From Paramicrobacterium fandaimingii (GTDB lineage Bacteria > Actinomycetota > Actinomycetes > Actinomycetales > Microbacteriaceae), in NCBI RefSeq assembly GCF_011751745.2, contig NZ_CP061170.1:682001-746000 (forward strand): a DNA stretch of 64,000 nucleotides, written 5' to 3'. Shown here one piece after another: positions 41,984 through 50,967 of the stretch. Position numbers and translations under genes: made by a program. Within the stretch, counting starts at the first letter, position 1. Each line of letters opens with the position of its first letter. Below the pieces are notes generated by a model that did not search any database, was not told where the DNA came from, and worked only from the letters and a program-made list of their open reading frames with translations.

Positions 41984-43269
41984 CCGCATACCGGCCGAGA
42001 CTTCAGGCGGTGCTCGGCGGAATGCCCGAGTCGCTCGAGGGTCACCGCATCACGCCGGACGGAGCATCCAGCCCGCACCAGAGCGCTGCCGAGAACGTGA
42101 TGCTCGGCCGTGAGCCAACGCGCTTCGGGTTCATCCGCCGCCGTGAACTCGAGGCACGCGCCGCCGAGCTCCTCAACGCGGTGGGGTGGACGGGCAGCAT
42201 TCGCTCACCGCTCGGGGAGCGTGACGTCGTCGACCGCCGCCGTGTGCACCTGGCGCGCGCGGTCGCCGAGGCGAAGGCGCAGGGAGCACCAGCCGTGCTC
42301 GTCGACGACTCCGGTGACGAGCTTTCTCTCGACGACAGCGTTCGCTGGAACGAGGCCCTGGCGCGTGCCGCAGAGAGCATTCCCCTCGTAGTCGCCGTGA
42401 CGACGCTAGACGCGTGCGGACCACGCATCGAGGGCGTGCTCGTCAATCACGACGCTCGTGTATCGGGGCCGTTTGACCCATCGGATGCTGGCGCGATCAG
42501 CGCAGCGCTCGGCATCGACCGCCCGTGTCGCGTGGTGCCGCCACGCCCGCAGGGCGAGATTCTTCTTGCCGTCGACGACATCCGTGTGATGCATCCCGTC
42601 ATGCCCGGCCGCGTCGTGTTCGACGGCATCTCCTTCGAGGCGCGCGCCGGCTGCGTCACAGGACTCGCCGGCGCTCAGGCGAACGAGCTGCTGGCGAGTC
42701 TGAGCGGTCGCGGATTCGGTGAGATCGTGTCGGGCTCGGTGACGGTGGCAGGAGCCGATGTCGGCCGTCTGTCGCGCGAGAAGGCAATCGAACGCGGTGT
42801 CGTGTTTGCGACAGAGCACCCCCTGAGCTATGAGGTGGGCTTCGTCGGCGGCATTCCCAGCCGAGTGTCGGCGGAGCGGCTGCGAACCCTCGCGCGCACC
42901 GGAATGATCGATGCGGCGCGCGAATATCGCCCGGTGACTTCGGCATCCCTCCTTCAGACCGTCGGAGTCGGCCGACCTCCTTCGCGCGATGATTTCGAGG
43001 GGATGCTCTCGGCTCTCGTCGCGGGCTCAGCCACCGTCGTCTTGCTTGCTGAGCCTCTGCTCGGACTCGAGGGCGACGGCAGGGCTCAACGGGTTGCGAT
43101 GATCGACCGCCTTGCGGCAGCGGGCAAAGCCGTTGTCGTCTCGGCGAGCCCAGACGACCTCGCGATGCTCGCTGACGAGGCGCTGATTGTCGTGCACGGT
43201 CGCGTTCGAGAGACGATCACGCGCGGAACCCTCACCTCCGCAGCCCTGTGGCGCGGCATCATTCTCTGA
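41980..43269 (+). CDS. Degenerate ABC ATPase-like protein (sugar-importer type, catalytically dead)
   Basis: These 429 residues follow the double-ATPase layout of RbsA/YtfR but lack every catalytic box. The frame begins about where the first Walker A should be. AENVMLGRE (residues 37-45) matches the Q-loop region of YtfR-type proteins. The first signature is replaced by DVVDRRRVHLARAVA and Walker B by AVLVDDSGD. In the second half GLAGAQANELLASLSG stands where GxGRSEL is expected, and VLLAEPLLGLE where VLDEPT is expected. The frame is intact and shares a GTGA overlap with lacI, so it is probably expressed. It may be a regulatory pseudo-ATPase. Decay of an old importer gene is the alternative. 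Confidence 0.7.
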   Translation: MTAYRPRLQAVLGGMPESLEGHRITPDGASSPHQSAAENVMLGREPTRFGFIRRRELEARAAELLNAVGWTGSIRSPLGERDVVDRRRVHLARAVAEAKAQGAPAVLVDDSGDELSLDDSVRWNEALARAAESIPLVVAVTTLDACGPRIEGVLVNHDARVSGPFDPSDAGAISAALGIDRPCRVVPPRPQGEILLAVDDIRVMHPVMPGRVVFDGISFEARAGCVTGLAGAQANELLASLSGRGFGEIVSGSVTVAGADVGRLSREKAIERGVVFATEHPLSYEVGFVGGIPSRVSAERLRTLARTGMIDAAREYRPVTSASLLQTVGVGRPPSRDDFEGMLSALVAGSATVVLLAEPLLGLEGDGRAQRVAMIDRLAAAGKAVVVSASPDDLAMLADEALIVVHGRVRETITRGTLTSAALWRGIIL

Positions 43270-43294
43270 CGACCAGGTGACACGGGAATTAGAA

Positions 43295-43306
43295 CGCTCA
43301 CAATTG
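43295..43306. promoter_or_regulatory. Lac-like operator, upstream half of a looping pair
   Basis: CGCTCACAATTG on the plus strand. It is the exact reverse complement of CAATTGTGAGCG at 43384-43395, 77 bp away. Confidence 0.55.
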
Positions 43307-43372
43307 CGCGCCCGTCGCTGAAAAGCGCGACATCTCAGCGCCATGCCGTTACATGTTCGTGATCTTTGCGTC

Positions 43373-43402
43373 TTGAAAACTCCCAATTGTGAGCGCTAAC
43401 AT
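43373..43402 (+). promoter_or_regulatory. Promoter of the sugar importer with overlapping lac-like operator
   Basis: TTGAAA (43373-43378) and TAACAT (43397-43402), 18 nt apart, form the likely promoter. CAATTGTGAGCGCTAACA (43384-43401) covers the spacer and -10. The core GTGAGCGCTAAC closely matches the classical LacI/GalR operator shape, so binding would block RNA polymerase. Confidence 0.6.
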
Positions 43403-43479
43403 CTGGAAGAGGCACTCAGATTCCCACAGCAATGGTGCCGGAGCGGCCAGCTGGTCGCGGCTGAACAAGGAGGTTTAGT

Positions 43480-44466
43480 GTGAAGAAATTAGTGACCGGA
43501 CTCGCGGCGACCGGCGCCCTGCTGCTTGCGCTCACCGGGTGCTCCGCAGGAGCGTCGGGCGGCGACGGGGGCGGGGACAAAGCGCCGGAGGACATCATCG
43601 TCGGCTTCGCTCAGGTCGGTGCCGAGAGCGGATGGAGAACGGCGAACACCAAAGATGTCAAGCGGGCGTTCGAAGACGCGGGCATCGAGTTGAAATTCTC
43701 TGACGCTCAGCAGAAGCAGGAGAACCAGATCAAGGCGATTCGCTCGTACATTCAGCAAGGGGTCGACGTGATCGCATTCTCGCCCGTTGTTGAATCGGGC
43801 TGGGACGCCGTTCTTCAGGAGGCGAAGGATGCTGGCATCCCCGTCATCCTGACTGACCGCGCCGTCGACTCCGAAGACGAATCTCTCTATGAGACGTTCC
43901 TCGGCAGCGACTTCGTCGAAGAGGGAAACAAGGCGGGCGAATGGCTCGTCGAGGAGTACGCGGACTCCGATGATCCGGTGAAGATCATCCAGCTCGAGGG
44001 GACGACAGGTGCGGCTCCAGCGATCGATCGCGCCGAAGGGTTCGCCGAGATCATCAAGGACGAGTCGAAGTTTGAGGTCGTCGCGTCGCAGACCGGTGAC
44101 TTCACACGAGCTGGCGGCAAGCAGGTGACAGAGGCACTTCTCAAGTCGAACCCCGACGTCGATGTGATCTACTCACACAATGACGACATGGGTCTTGGCG
44201 CCATCGAGGCGATCGAAGAAGCCGGACTCGTGCCAGGTGAAGACATCAAGATCATCACCGTCGACGCGGTGAAAGACGGTATGCAGGCGCTCGCAGACGG
44301 CAAGATCAACTTCATCGTCGAGTGCAACCCGCTGCTGGGCGACCAGCTCGTCGACCTCGTGAAGAAGGTCGTCGCGGGTGAAGACGTCGAGAAGCGCGTC
44401 GTCACAGAAGAGACGACGTTTACCCAGGAAGAGGCGAAGGAAGCCCTTCCCGACCGCAAGTACTGA
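43480..44466 (+). CDS. Galactofuranose/ribose-type ABC binding lipoprotein (YtfQ-like)
   Basis: This 328-residue binding protein (periplasmic-binding fold type I) has lipobox LALTGC. The mature part has VGFAQVGAESGWRTANTKDVKRAF, then AFSPVVESGWDAVLQEAKDAGIPVILTDR and VIYSHNDDMGLGAIEAIEEAG, all YtfQ-like. The GTG start at 43480 has a strong AAGGAGG 6 nt upstream. It heads the importer operon and is followed by a GC-rich hairpin and the ATPase gene. A pentose or furanose ligand is likely but unproven. Confidence 0.88.
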   Translation: MKKLVTGLAATGALLLALTGCSAGASGGDGGGDKAPEDIIVGFAQVGAESGWRTANTKDVKRAFEDAGIELKFSDAQQKQENQIKAIRSYIQQGVDVIAFSPVVESGWDAVLQEAKDAGIPVILTDRAVDSEDESLYETFLGSDFVEEGNKAGEWLVEEYADSDDPVKIIQLEGTTGAAPAIDRAEGFAEIIKDESKFEVVASQTGDFTRAGGKQVTEALLKSNPDVDVIYSHNDDMGLGAIEAIEEAGLVPGEDIKIITVDAVKDGMQALADGKINFIVECNPLLGDQLVDLVKKVVAGEDVEKRVVTEETTFTQEEAKEALPDRKY

Positions 44467-44475
44467 TTACGCAGT

Positions 44476-44502
44476 GCCGGGCCTCGCTCAGCGGGGCCCG
44501 GC
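44476..44502 (+). terminator. Intercistronic hairpin after the binding-protein gene
   Basis: A 12-bp stem (one T-G pair) built on GCCGGGCC/GGCCCGGC with a TCA loop starts 9 nt after the stop. It probably protects the binding-protein mRNA and lowers expression of downstream genes. Confidence 0.65.
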
Positions 44503-44530
44503 CCGTGCAGTCTCACAGAGAGAACACCCG

Positions 44531-46072
44531 ATGACAATGACGTCCCCCATCGTCGAGATGACCGACATCTCGATCACATTCCCCGGAGTCAAGGCCCTCG
44601 ACTCAGTGAGCTTTCGAATGTTCCCCGGTGAAGTGCACTCGCTCATGGGCGAGAACGGAGCGGGAAAATCCACGCTCATCAAGGCGCTCACGGGCGTGTA
44701 TCGCCCAGACTCGGGAACGACGCTCCTCGAGGGCCGTCCCGTTTCGTTCGTCTCGACGGCGGCAGCTCAGGATGCTGGAATCTCGACAGTCTACCAAGAA
44801 GTGAACCTGCTTCCGAACCTCACTGTCGCCGAGAACATCGTGCTGGGCCGCGAGCCGCGCACAGCGGGCCGAATCGACTGGTCGGCCGTTCGCACACGCG
44901 CGCGGGACGTGCTCGGCCGCGTGGGCATCAGCATCGACCCCGGCACGCTCCTCGGCTCGCACTCGCTCGCGGTGCAGCAGCTCGTTGCCATCGCACGAGC
45001 GACGAGCATCAACGCCCGTGTGCTCATTCTCGACGAACCGACATCGAGCCTCGATGCCGACGAGGTGAAAGAGCTCTTCCGTATCATCCGCTCCCTCAAA
45101 GACGACGGCGTCGCGATTCTGTTCGTGTCGCACTTTCTCGACCAGGTCTATGAGATCTCTGACCGGCTCACGGTGCTGCGCAACGGGCGCTTCGAGGGGG
45201 AGTACCGCACAGAGGAGCTGCTGCGCATCGATCTCGTGCAGAAGATGATCGGCAAAGAGATCACGGTTCTCGATGCTCTCGATCAGAGATCGGCTGACGA
45301 CGCAGACGACACCCAGAACGCCGACATTCCCGCGATCATCGAGGCACAGGGGCTCGGGCGGCGCGGCGCGGTCCAGCCCGCAGACATCAGCGTTCTTGAA
45401 GGCGAGGTCGTCGGCTTCGCTGGTCTTCTCGGCTCGGGCCGCAGCGAGCTCGCACGAATTCTCACGGGGATCGACCGCTCGGATTCCGGAACAATCCGCT
45501 TCGCGGGCAAGCCCGTGAAGTTCCGCACTCCGCGCCGTGCGCTCGCCGATCGTGTTGTGTATGCGAGCGAAGACCGTCGTGCTGAAGGCATCCTCGGTGA
45601 CTTGAGCATTCGCGACAACATCATTCTTGCCCTGCAAGCCGATCGTGGGTGGTTTCGACCGCTTTCGGCCAAACGGAGCACCGAGCTCGTTGAGAGCTAC
45701 ATCACAACGCTCGGCATTCGCCCGGCACATCCGGATGCGCTCGTGCGAACTCTCTCGGGCGGAAACCAGCAGAAGGTCCTGCTCGCCCGGTGGCTCGCCA
45801 TCGCACCCCGCTTGCTCGTGCTCGACGAGCCGACGCGCGGAATCGACGTGGGGGCGAAGGCCGAGATTCAGAAGCTCGTCGTCAACCTCGCCGAGAACGG
45901 AATGGGCGTCGTCTACATCTCCGCAGAGCTCGACGAGGTTCTGCGACTGAGCCATCGGGTGGCGATCATGCGCGACAGGCGACTTGTCGCTGTGCTCGAC
46001 AATGACAGCCTGACGACGGACGATGTGCTCGCCGTGATCGCCGACGGCGGCAACCTGGAGGAGGCTTCGTGA
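44531..46072 (+). CDS. Sugar ABC importer ATPase, two-domain (YtfR/RbsA-like)
   Basis: This 513-residue protein has two ATPase domains. The first is complete, with Walker A GENGAGKST, a degenerate signature HSLAVQQLVAIARA and Walker B VLILDEPTSSLD. The second has GLLGSGRSELARILTG, EDRRAEGILGDLSIRDN, LSGGNQQKVLLARW and VLDEPTRGID, as usual for this family. ATG 44531 is the start because the earlier frame runs through the binding-protein gene. It shares a 4-nt overlap with the first permease. It is the intact counterpart of the degenerate protein at 41980-43269. Confidence 0.93.
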   Translation: MTMTSPIVEMTDISITFPGVKALDSVSFRMFPGEVHSLMGENGAGKSTLIKALTGVYRPDSGTTLLEGRPVSFVSTAAAQDAGISTVYQEVNLLPNLTVAENIVLGREPRTAGRIDWSAVRTRARDVLGRVGISIDPGTLLGSHSLAVQQLVAIARATSINARVLILDEPTSSLDADEVKELFRIIRSLKDDGVAILFVSHFLDQVYEISDRLTVLRNGRFEGEYRTEELLRIDLVQKMIGKEITVLDALDQRSADDADDTQNADIPAIIEAQGLGRRGAVQPADISVLEGEVVGFAGLLGSGRSELARILTGIDRSDSGTIRFAGKPVKFRTPRRALADRVVYASEDRRAEGILGDLSIRDNIILALQADRGWFRPLSAKRSTELVESYITTLGIRPAHPDALVRTLSGGNQQKVLLARWLAIAPRLLVLDEPTRGIDVGAKAEIQKLVVNLAENGMGVVYISAELDEVLRLSHRVAIMRDRRLVAVLDNDSLTTDDVLAVIADGGNLEEAS

Positions 46073-47106
46073 AGACCATGGCACGCATCACGTCGTCACG
46101 GCTGTTCTGGCCTGTGGCGATGCTTGTCGCACTCGCGATCATCGACGTCATCGTCTTTCCCGGATTCTTCACGATCCAGGTTCGCGAGGGCGCCCTGTAC
46201 GGAAGCGTCATCGATATTCTGCGCAACGGCGCTCCGACTCTGATGATCGCCATCGGCATGACGCTCGTCATCGCCACGAAGGGAATCGATCTCTCGGTCG
46301 GCTCCGTGTGCGCCATCGCGGGAGCGGTGGCCGCCGCGATCATCCTCGGCTCGCCCAACCCCGACAGCGTCGCCACGACGGTGATCGCTATCGCGACGGC
46401 CGTCGCCGTCTCGCTCGTGCTCGGCGTCTGGAACGGCGTGCTCATCGCTGTGCTGGGAATTCAGCCGATCGTGGCGACGCTCATCTTGATGACGGCGGGC
46501 CGCGGAATTGCGATGCTGATCACCAAGGGTCAGATCATCACGGTGTCGAGCGACTCGTTCCGATATCTCGGCTCCGGCGTCATCTTCGGGGTCCCCTTCG
46601 CCGTCGTGGCTGCCATCATCACCGTCGCGATTGCCGGGGCGCTCACGCGACGCACCGCCCTCGGGCTGTTCATCGAGTCAACGGGAATCAACCCGCGCGC
46701 CAGTCGCATGGCCGGCATCCGAGCTCGGGGTCTGCTCATTCTGGTCTACGTGTTCTGTGCGCTGTGCTCGGCGGTTGCGGGTCTTATTCTCACGAGCAGC
46801 CAGACGGCGGCAGACGCGAACAACACAGGGCTCTTCATTGAGCTCGACGCGATTCTCGCCGTGGTGATCGGCGGCACATCGCTCATGGGCGGCCGCTACT
46901 CGCTCTGGGGAACCGTGGTCGGCGCACTCGTCATTCAGACGCTTGTCACCACCGTCTACACGGTGGGCATTCCGCCCATCGTGACAATGGTCTTCAAGGC
47001 AGCCGTCGTGACGGCGGTGTGCCTGCTGCAATCGCCGAAGACTGCTGAATACATGTCGGCATGGCGCCGACGTCGGGCACTGAGCGCGGAGGTCGCCTCA
47101 TCATGA
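46069..47106 (+). CDS. Sugar ABC importer permease 1 (YtfT-like)
   Basis: This 345-residue permease of the RbsC/BPD_transp_2 family has about nine hydrophobic segments. ATKGIDLSVGSVCAIAGAVAA is the family signature, followed by GINPRASRMAGI and AVVIGGTSLMGGRYSLWGTVVGALVIQ. The GTG start overlaps the ATPase stop by 4 nt and the stop overlaps permease 2 by 4 nt. Two different permeases in one operon are typical of the YtfQRT-YjfF galactofuranose importer. Confidence 0.92.
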   Translation: MKTMARITSSRLFWPVAMLVALAIIDVIVFPGFFTIQVREGALYGSVIDILRNGAPTLMIAIGMTLVIATKGIDLSVGSVCAIAGAVAAAIILGSPNPDSVATTVIAIATAVAVSLVLGVWNGVLIAVLGIQPIVATLILMTAGRGIAMLITKGQIITVSSDSFRYLGSGVIFGVPFAVVAAIITVAIAGALTRRTALGLFIESTGINPRASRMAGIRARGLLILVYVFCALCSAVAGLILTSSQTAADANNTGLFIELDAILAVVIGGTSLMGGRYSLWGTVVGALVIQTLVTTVYTVGIPPIVTMVFKAAVVTAVCLLQSPKTAEYMSAWRRRRALSAEVASS

Positions 47107-48134
47107 CTCTCACTCGCAAAGGCAAGACACCGATGCCGACGAACGTCGAGCGGTCGCGGTGGGGGCTTCACAGCATCCGAGATGCCTTCACGAACCCCAA
47201 GTACGGGCCGGTGATCGTGACGGGGCTGCTTCTCATCGGCATGTTCATCTATGGAATGTCGCAGTACCGCGGTTTCAACGACCCGCAGATCGTCGTCAAC
47301 CTTCTCATCGACAACGCGCACCTCGTTGTGCTCGCTGTCGGCATGACGTTTGTGATTCTGACGGCGGGCATCGATCTCTCGGTGGGCGCCGTGCTCGCTC
47401 TCGCGACGATGATGACGGCGTCGCTTGCGCAATCCGGGCTGCCCGCGGGGGTGATCATTCCGATCATCCTCATCGCGACGACGGGGCTGGGATTTCTTGT
47501 CGGGATCATGGTGCACTACTTCGACATTCAGCCGTTCATCGCGACGCTCGCGGCGATGTTCCTCGCACGCGGGCTGTGTTACGTGATCAGCGCCAAGTCG
47601 ATCTCGATCGATGCGCCGTTCTTCACCGTGCTGGGGCAGACGCGACTGACGTTTCTCGGACTCAGCGTGACGCCGAGTGTGATCGTCGCCGTCGTCGTCG
47701 TGATCATCGCCGTGATCGTGCTGCGCTACACGCGATTCGGGCGCACCGTGTACGCGATCGGCGGCTCGGAGCAGTCGGCTCAGCTGATGGGCCTGCCCGT
47801 CGCGCGAACCAAGGTGCTCGTGTATGCGATCTCGGGGTTCTGCTCGGGTCTGGCCGGGGTGCTCTACACCTTCTACACGCTGTCCGGGTACGCGCTCACC
47901 GCCGTCGGAACAGAGCTCGATGCCATCGCGGCGGTCGTCATCGGCGGAACCCTGCTGACGGGAGGGTACGGCTCTGTGCTCGGCTCTGTGCTCGGCGTGC
48001 TCGTGCTGGGCACCATCCAGACCCTCATCACGTTCGATGGAAGCCTGACATCGTGGTGGACGAAGATCTTCATCGGCGCATTGCTGCTCATCTTCATCGT
48101 GCTGCAGAAGATTCTCACGCTGCGTCGTGCCTGA
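47103..48134 (+). CDS. Sugar ABC importer permease 2 (YjfF-like)
   Basis: This 343-residue RbsC-family permease has a basic cytoplasmic N-terminus of about 40 residues. LTAGIDLSVGAVLALATMMTA, GSEQSAQLMGLPVARTKVLVY and AVVIGGTLLTGGYGSVLGSVLGVLVLG are the family marks. ATG 47103 overlaps the previous stop. It pairs with permease 1 to form the channel. It is the last gene of the importer and is followed by a hairpin and the second LacI gene. Confidence 0.92.
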   Translation: MTLTRKGKTPMPTNVERSRWGLHSIRDAFTNPKYGPVIVTGLLLIGMFIYGMSQYRGFNDPQIVVNLLIDNAHLVVLAVGMTFVILTAGIDLSVGAVLALATMMTASLAQSGLPAGVIIPIILIATTGLGFLVGIMVHYFDIQPFIATLAAMFLARGLCYVISAKSISIDAPFFTVLGQTRLTFLGLSVTPSVIVAVVVVIIAVIVLRYTRFGRTVYAIGGSEQSAQLMGLPVARTKVLVYAISGFCSGLAGVLYTFYTLSGYALTAVGTELDAIAAVVIGGTLLTGGYGSVLGSVLGVLVLGTIQTLITFDGSLTSWWTKIFIGALLLIFIVLQKILTLRRA

Positions 48135-48154
48135 CTCGGCAATCAGTGGTCTGT

Positions 48155-48191
48155 GCCTGTGCGTTTCCCCGTGCGGCGGGCGTGCACAGGC
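48155..48191 (+). terminator. Possible terminator after the sugar importer operon
   Basis: GCCTGTGC and GCACAGGC (perfect 8-bp arms, 21-nt loop) lie 20 nt after the last permease gene. There is no T-run. Confidence 0.4.
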
Positions 48192-48275
48192 GGGACGATA
48201 TTCTGAGAGTGCTCGCTCACTCCTGACACGGTCGGGCGCACGCAGCAGTTTGATCGACGAGGGGACGACTGACCG

Positions 48276-49298
48276 GTGGTGATCGCAGACGATGGCAAGA
48301 CCAGGGCAGCGACCATCTTCGACGTTGCCCGGCTCGCCGGAGTGTCACATCAGACAGTGTCGCGCGTGCTCAACGACCTGCCCAACGTCCGCGCCTCCAC
48401 ACGGGAACGCGTCGAAAAGGCAATCGCCCAGCTGCGCTACACACCCTCGCAGGCGGCGCGCGCTCTCGTCACCCGGCGATCGCGCACCATCGGGCTCATA
48501 CAGACGGGCGGCCCCGACTACGGCCCGGCCACGACCCTCCTGCATTTCAACGAGGCGGCACGCGAAGCACGCTACGCCGTGAGCATCGCCAGCATGCTCG
48601 AGGCGGATGCCGCCGCGCTGCGCTCCGCAGCGGAGCTGCTGCTGCGCCAGAACGTCGAGGCGATCGTCCTGATCGCGGCAACGGTGAAAGACATCGCGTC
48701 GCTTGCGCACGAAGAGCTGGGTGTTCCGCTCGTCGTCGTGGCTCCGCACGAAGAGGGGAACGCGGCAGCTGTTGCCATCGACCACTACGCGGGAGCTCGT
48801 GCTGCTGTCGCGCACCTTGCCGAGCTCGGCCATACAGTGATCAGGCATGTCTCCGGCCCGGCAGAGTCGCTTGATGCGCGCGAGCGGGTGCGCGGCTGGC
48901 GCGACGAGCTCTCGGCGCGCGGCCTCGTCGCCACACCGGTCTTGGTGGGCGATTGGTCGCCGGACAGCGGATACGAGCATGGTCGAGAGCTGGGAGCATC
49001 CACGGCAACGGCCGCATTCGTGGCGAACGATCAGATGTCGCTCGGCGTCTTTCACGGGCTTCGCGATATGGGCCTCATCGTTCCCCGCGACTTCTCGGTC
49101 GTCGGATACGACGACGTACCCGAGGCCGCGCATCTCTCGCCCCCGCTCACAACGATGCGGCAGGACTTCGTCCGGCTCGGCGGCGACGTCATGGCGACGG
49201 TGCTCGCTCAGCTGTCAGATGATGCCGCAGCGCCGCAGAGCGCGATCGTTCCTCAGCTCATCGTGCGTGACTCGGCGACGAAAGCTCGTCTGCCGTAG
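48276..49298 (+). CDS. LacI-family regulator, second of two flanking a sugar importer
   Basis: This 340-residue regulator has an HTH with FDVARLAGVSHQTVSRVLNDLPNV, hinge YTPSQAARALV and effector core FSVVGYDDVPEAAHLSPPLTTMRQDFVRLGG. It is close to the LacI protein at 40970-41983, including the SHQTVSRV recognition helix, so the two may share operators. The frame starts with GTG 48276. GTG 48279 is equally possible, and the ribosome site is weak. It follows the importer on the same strand. Confidence 0.9.
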   Translation: MVIADDGKTRAATIFDVARLAGVSHQTVSRVLNDLPNVRASTRERVEKAIAQLRYTPSQAARALVTRRSRTIGLIQTGGPDYGPATTLLHFNEAAREARYAVSIASMLEADAAALRSAAELLLRQNVEAIVLIAATVKDIASLAHEELGVPLVVVAPHEEGNAAAVAIDHYAGARAAVAHLAELGHTVIRHVSGPAESLDARERVRGWRDELSARGLVATPVLVGDWSPDSGYEHGRELGASTATAAFVANDQMSLGVFHGLRDMGLIVPRDFSVVGYDDVPEAAHLSPPLTTMRQDFVRLGGDVMATVLAQLSDDAAAPQSAIVPQLIVRDSATKARLP

Positions 49299-49310
49299 CG
49301 TCGCGCGTGA

Positions 49311-50726
49311 TTACGCGTGAACCCAGACCTCGGTGCCCGTCTGAGCAAAGTAGTACATGTCTTTCGCCGCGGCGATCGTCATGTTCACGCAGCCGTGGCT
49401 CATCATGGCGCCGGCACCGAAGTTGTTGTGCCAGTAGGTTCCGTGGAAGCCCTGGTCGCCGTTGAAGTACGTCACCCACGGCACGTTCTTCGTGCAGTAG
49501 TCGTACCCGGGAACGCAGCCCATGTCCTGCTTCGTGAGCTGGCCGTACACCGTGAAGTGGCCTTCATCCGTCGGCGTCGACGGCTTTCCGATGGCGACGG
49601 CGTAGGTGGCGACCACCTTCTTGTTCTCGTACATGGTCACCGTGCCGGCGCTCTTGTCCACCTCGATGCTGCGGAACAGCTCGATCGTCTCGGACGCATC
49701 CGTCGTCACGTCAAGCTTGTAGCTGCCGTTTCCCGAGGCGAGCTGCTCGGCGAACGCCGCCGCGATGCCGTCCGTGCTCTCCAGGGTCCAGCCGTCAACA
49801 CCCTCCTGAATGGTGCGGAGGTGGGTTCCGGCTGAGTTCGTCACTACCTCTTTGTCAACGGCAGGGCGGTTCACCTTCTCGGGGAGACTCTCAACGACAG
49901 TGTCGATCGCTGCTTCGTCTGCGTAGATGTGAATAGCGTCATCGACGTTCTCGACGGTGAGCCACGACGCGACGGTGGCGGGCTTGACGCCGACGACCTT
50001 CTCGTCGTCAACGTAGAAGCCGGCCGTCGTGAGCATGGTGTTGAGTGCGTCGGCCTCGGTCTGGGCGATCACTGTCGTAATGGGCGGCTGCACCTCGTCG
50101 AAGGTTGCGGCGACGGTGATGTCGTCATCGCCCGTGCCCTCACTGAGCACGTCAGAGAGCTCGGAGGCAAACGCGGTGAAATCGAGCCCGGTGCCGACGA
50201 CGGCGTCGACGGCCGAGTAGGCAACTGCCTTGGCGTCGTAGCTGATCGACGCGTTCTCCGGGATCGTGAAGACGTCGGGAGCGGCGGCGCGCAAGGCGTC
50301 AAGAGCCTTGTCAGCGTCGATGTTGATGGTGACGGGAACCGGGCCTGAATTCCACGTGGAGACGTTCCAGAGCGGGCGCGAGTCGTGCGCGGCGCTGGCG
50401 ATCGACGTGGCATCGACCGAGAGTCCGAGTTCGGCGCCCGTGAGCGTCACGCTGTCGGAGTCGCCCGTGATGGTGATCTCGCTCGTGGCGAGCTGGTCAG
50501 AGACGGTCTGGGCGGCGAGATCGGCGGTGTGCCAGCCGACTGTCGCTCCAGCGGCGCTCACGCCGGGTGCGATCAGCAGAACCGAACTCACAGCGGCGGC
50601 CGCAACGATAACTCCGCCGGGAATGCCGATGCCGAGTCCCAGGCGCAGCCCGCGGCGCCGACGCCGCGTCTTCTTTGCGTCGTCGATCGACAGGGCTGTT
50701 GTGCCCTTGCCCCCCGATGTGGTCAT
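49311..50726 (-). CDS. L,D-transpeptidase (YkuD) with N-terminal membrane anchor
   Basis: This 471-residue cell-wall enzyme cross-links peptidoglycan through 3-3 bonds. Residues ~20-60 are a basic segment (KKTRRRRRG) followed by a hydrophobic anchor. The middle part holds two repeats of the peptidoglycan-binding-type (PG_binding_4) domain. The C-terminal YkuD domain has FHGTYWHNN and the catalytic SHGCVNMT with the active Cys. The protein ends VWVHA right after the fold. It converges on the second LacI gene and diverges from the metE leader. Confidence 0.93.
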   Translation of the reverse strand: MTTSGGKGTTALSIDDAKKTRRRRRGLRLGLGIGIPGGVIVAAAAVSSVLLIAPGVSAAGATVGWHTADLAAQTVSDQLATSEITITGDSDSVTLTGAELGLSVDATSIASAAHDSRPLWNVSTWNSGPVPVTINIDADKALDALRAAAPDVFTIPENASISYDAKAVAYSAVDAVVGTGLDFTAFASELSDVLSEGTGDDDITVAATFDEVQPPITTVIAQTEADALNTMLTTAGFYVDDEKVVGVKPATVASWLTVENVDDAIHIYADEAAIDTVVESLPEKVNRPAVDKEVVTNSAGTHLRTIQEGVDGWTLESTDGIAAAFAEQLASGNGSYKLDVTTDASETIELFRSIEVDKSAGTVTMYENKKVVATYAVAIGKPSTPTDEGHFTVYGQLTKQDMGCVPGYDYCTKNVPWVTYFNGDQGFHGTYWHNNFGAGAMMSHGCVNMTIAAAKDMYYFAQTGTEVWVHA

Positions 50727-50796
50727 GTTCTCCCCCAGTGGCGCGCCGAACGTACGCGCTGCCGAACTCCTATGATAGGCGGGCTTACCTGGGAAT

Positions 50797-50967
50797 ATGG
50801 CATTTCTCGATTACGAAGTGAAAACAATCAGTGAATTCGTCGAGGGTTCTTTCGACCCCACGCCCGTGCCAGCGCGCATCAGTTCGCTCGCTCTTAAGAT
50901 ACTGCGGAAACATGGCGGCATCTCGCAGAAACATTGCGACACATACCATCGCGACTCCGAATGCTGA
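50797..50967 (+). CDS. Small open reading frame in the metE leader
   Basis: This is a 56-codon frame (MAFLDYEVKTISEFVEG at the start, ending DSEC). GGGA lies 3-6 nt upstream of its ATG, and a TATGAT at 50771-50776 could be the -10. It stops 30 nt before metE. Its codon use is less GC-biased at third positions than the neighbours, which argues against a normal gene. A regulatory leader is conceivable: it has two Cys and four His codons. No Met codons follow the start, so simple methionine attenuation does not fit. Confidence 0.3.
   Translation: MAFLDYEVKTISEFVEGSFDPTPVPARISSLALKILRKHGGISQKHCDTYHRDSEC

Noticed and set aside
44603-46084. A 493-codon open frame antisense to the YtfR-like ATPase gene
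   Set aside because: The plus strand has complete ATPase motifs. The antisense product has no domain and no ribosome site.
48200-48225. A further lac-like operator before the second LacI gene
   Set aside because: Only the outer TGAG...CTCA bases pair. It does not match the CGCTCACAATTG sites well enough.
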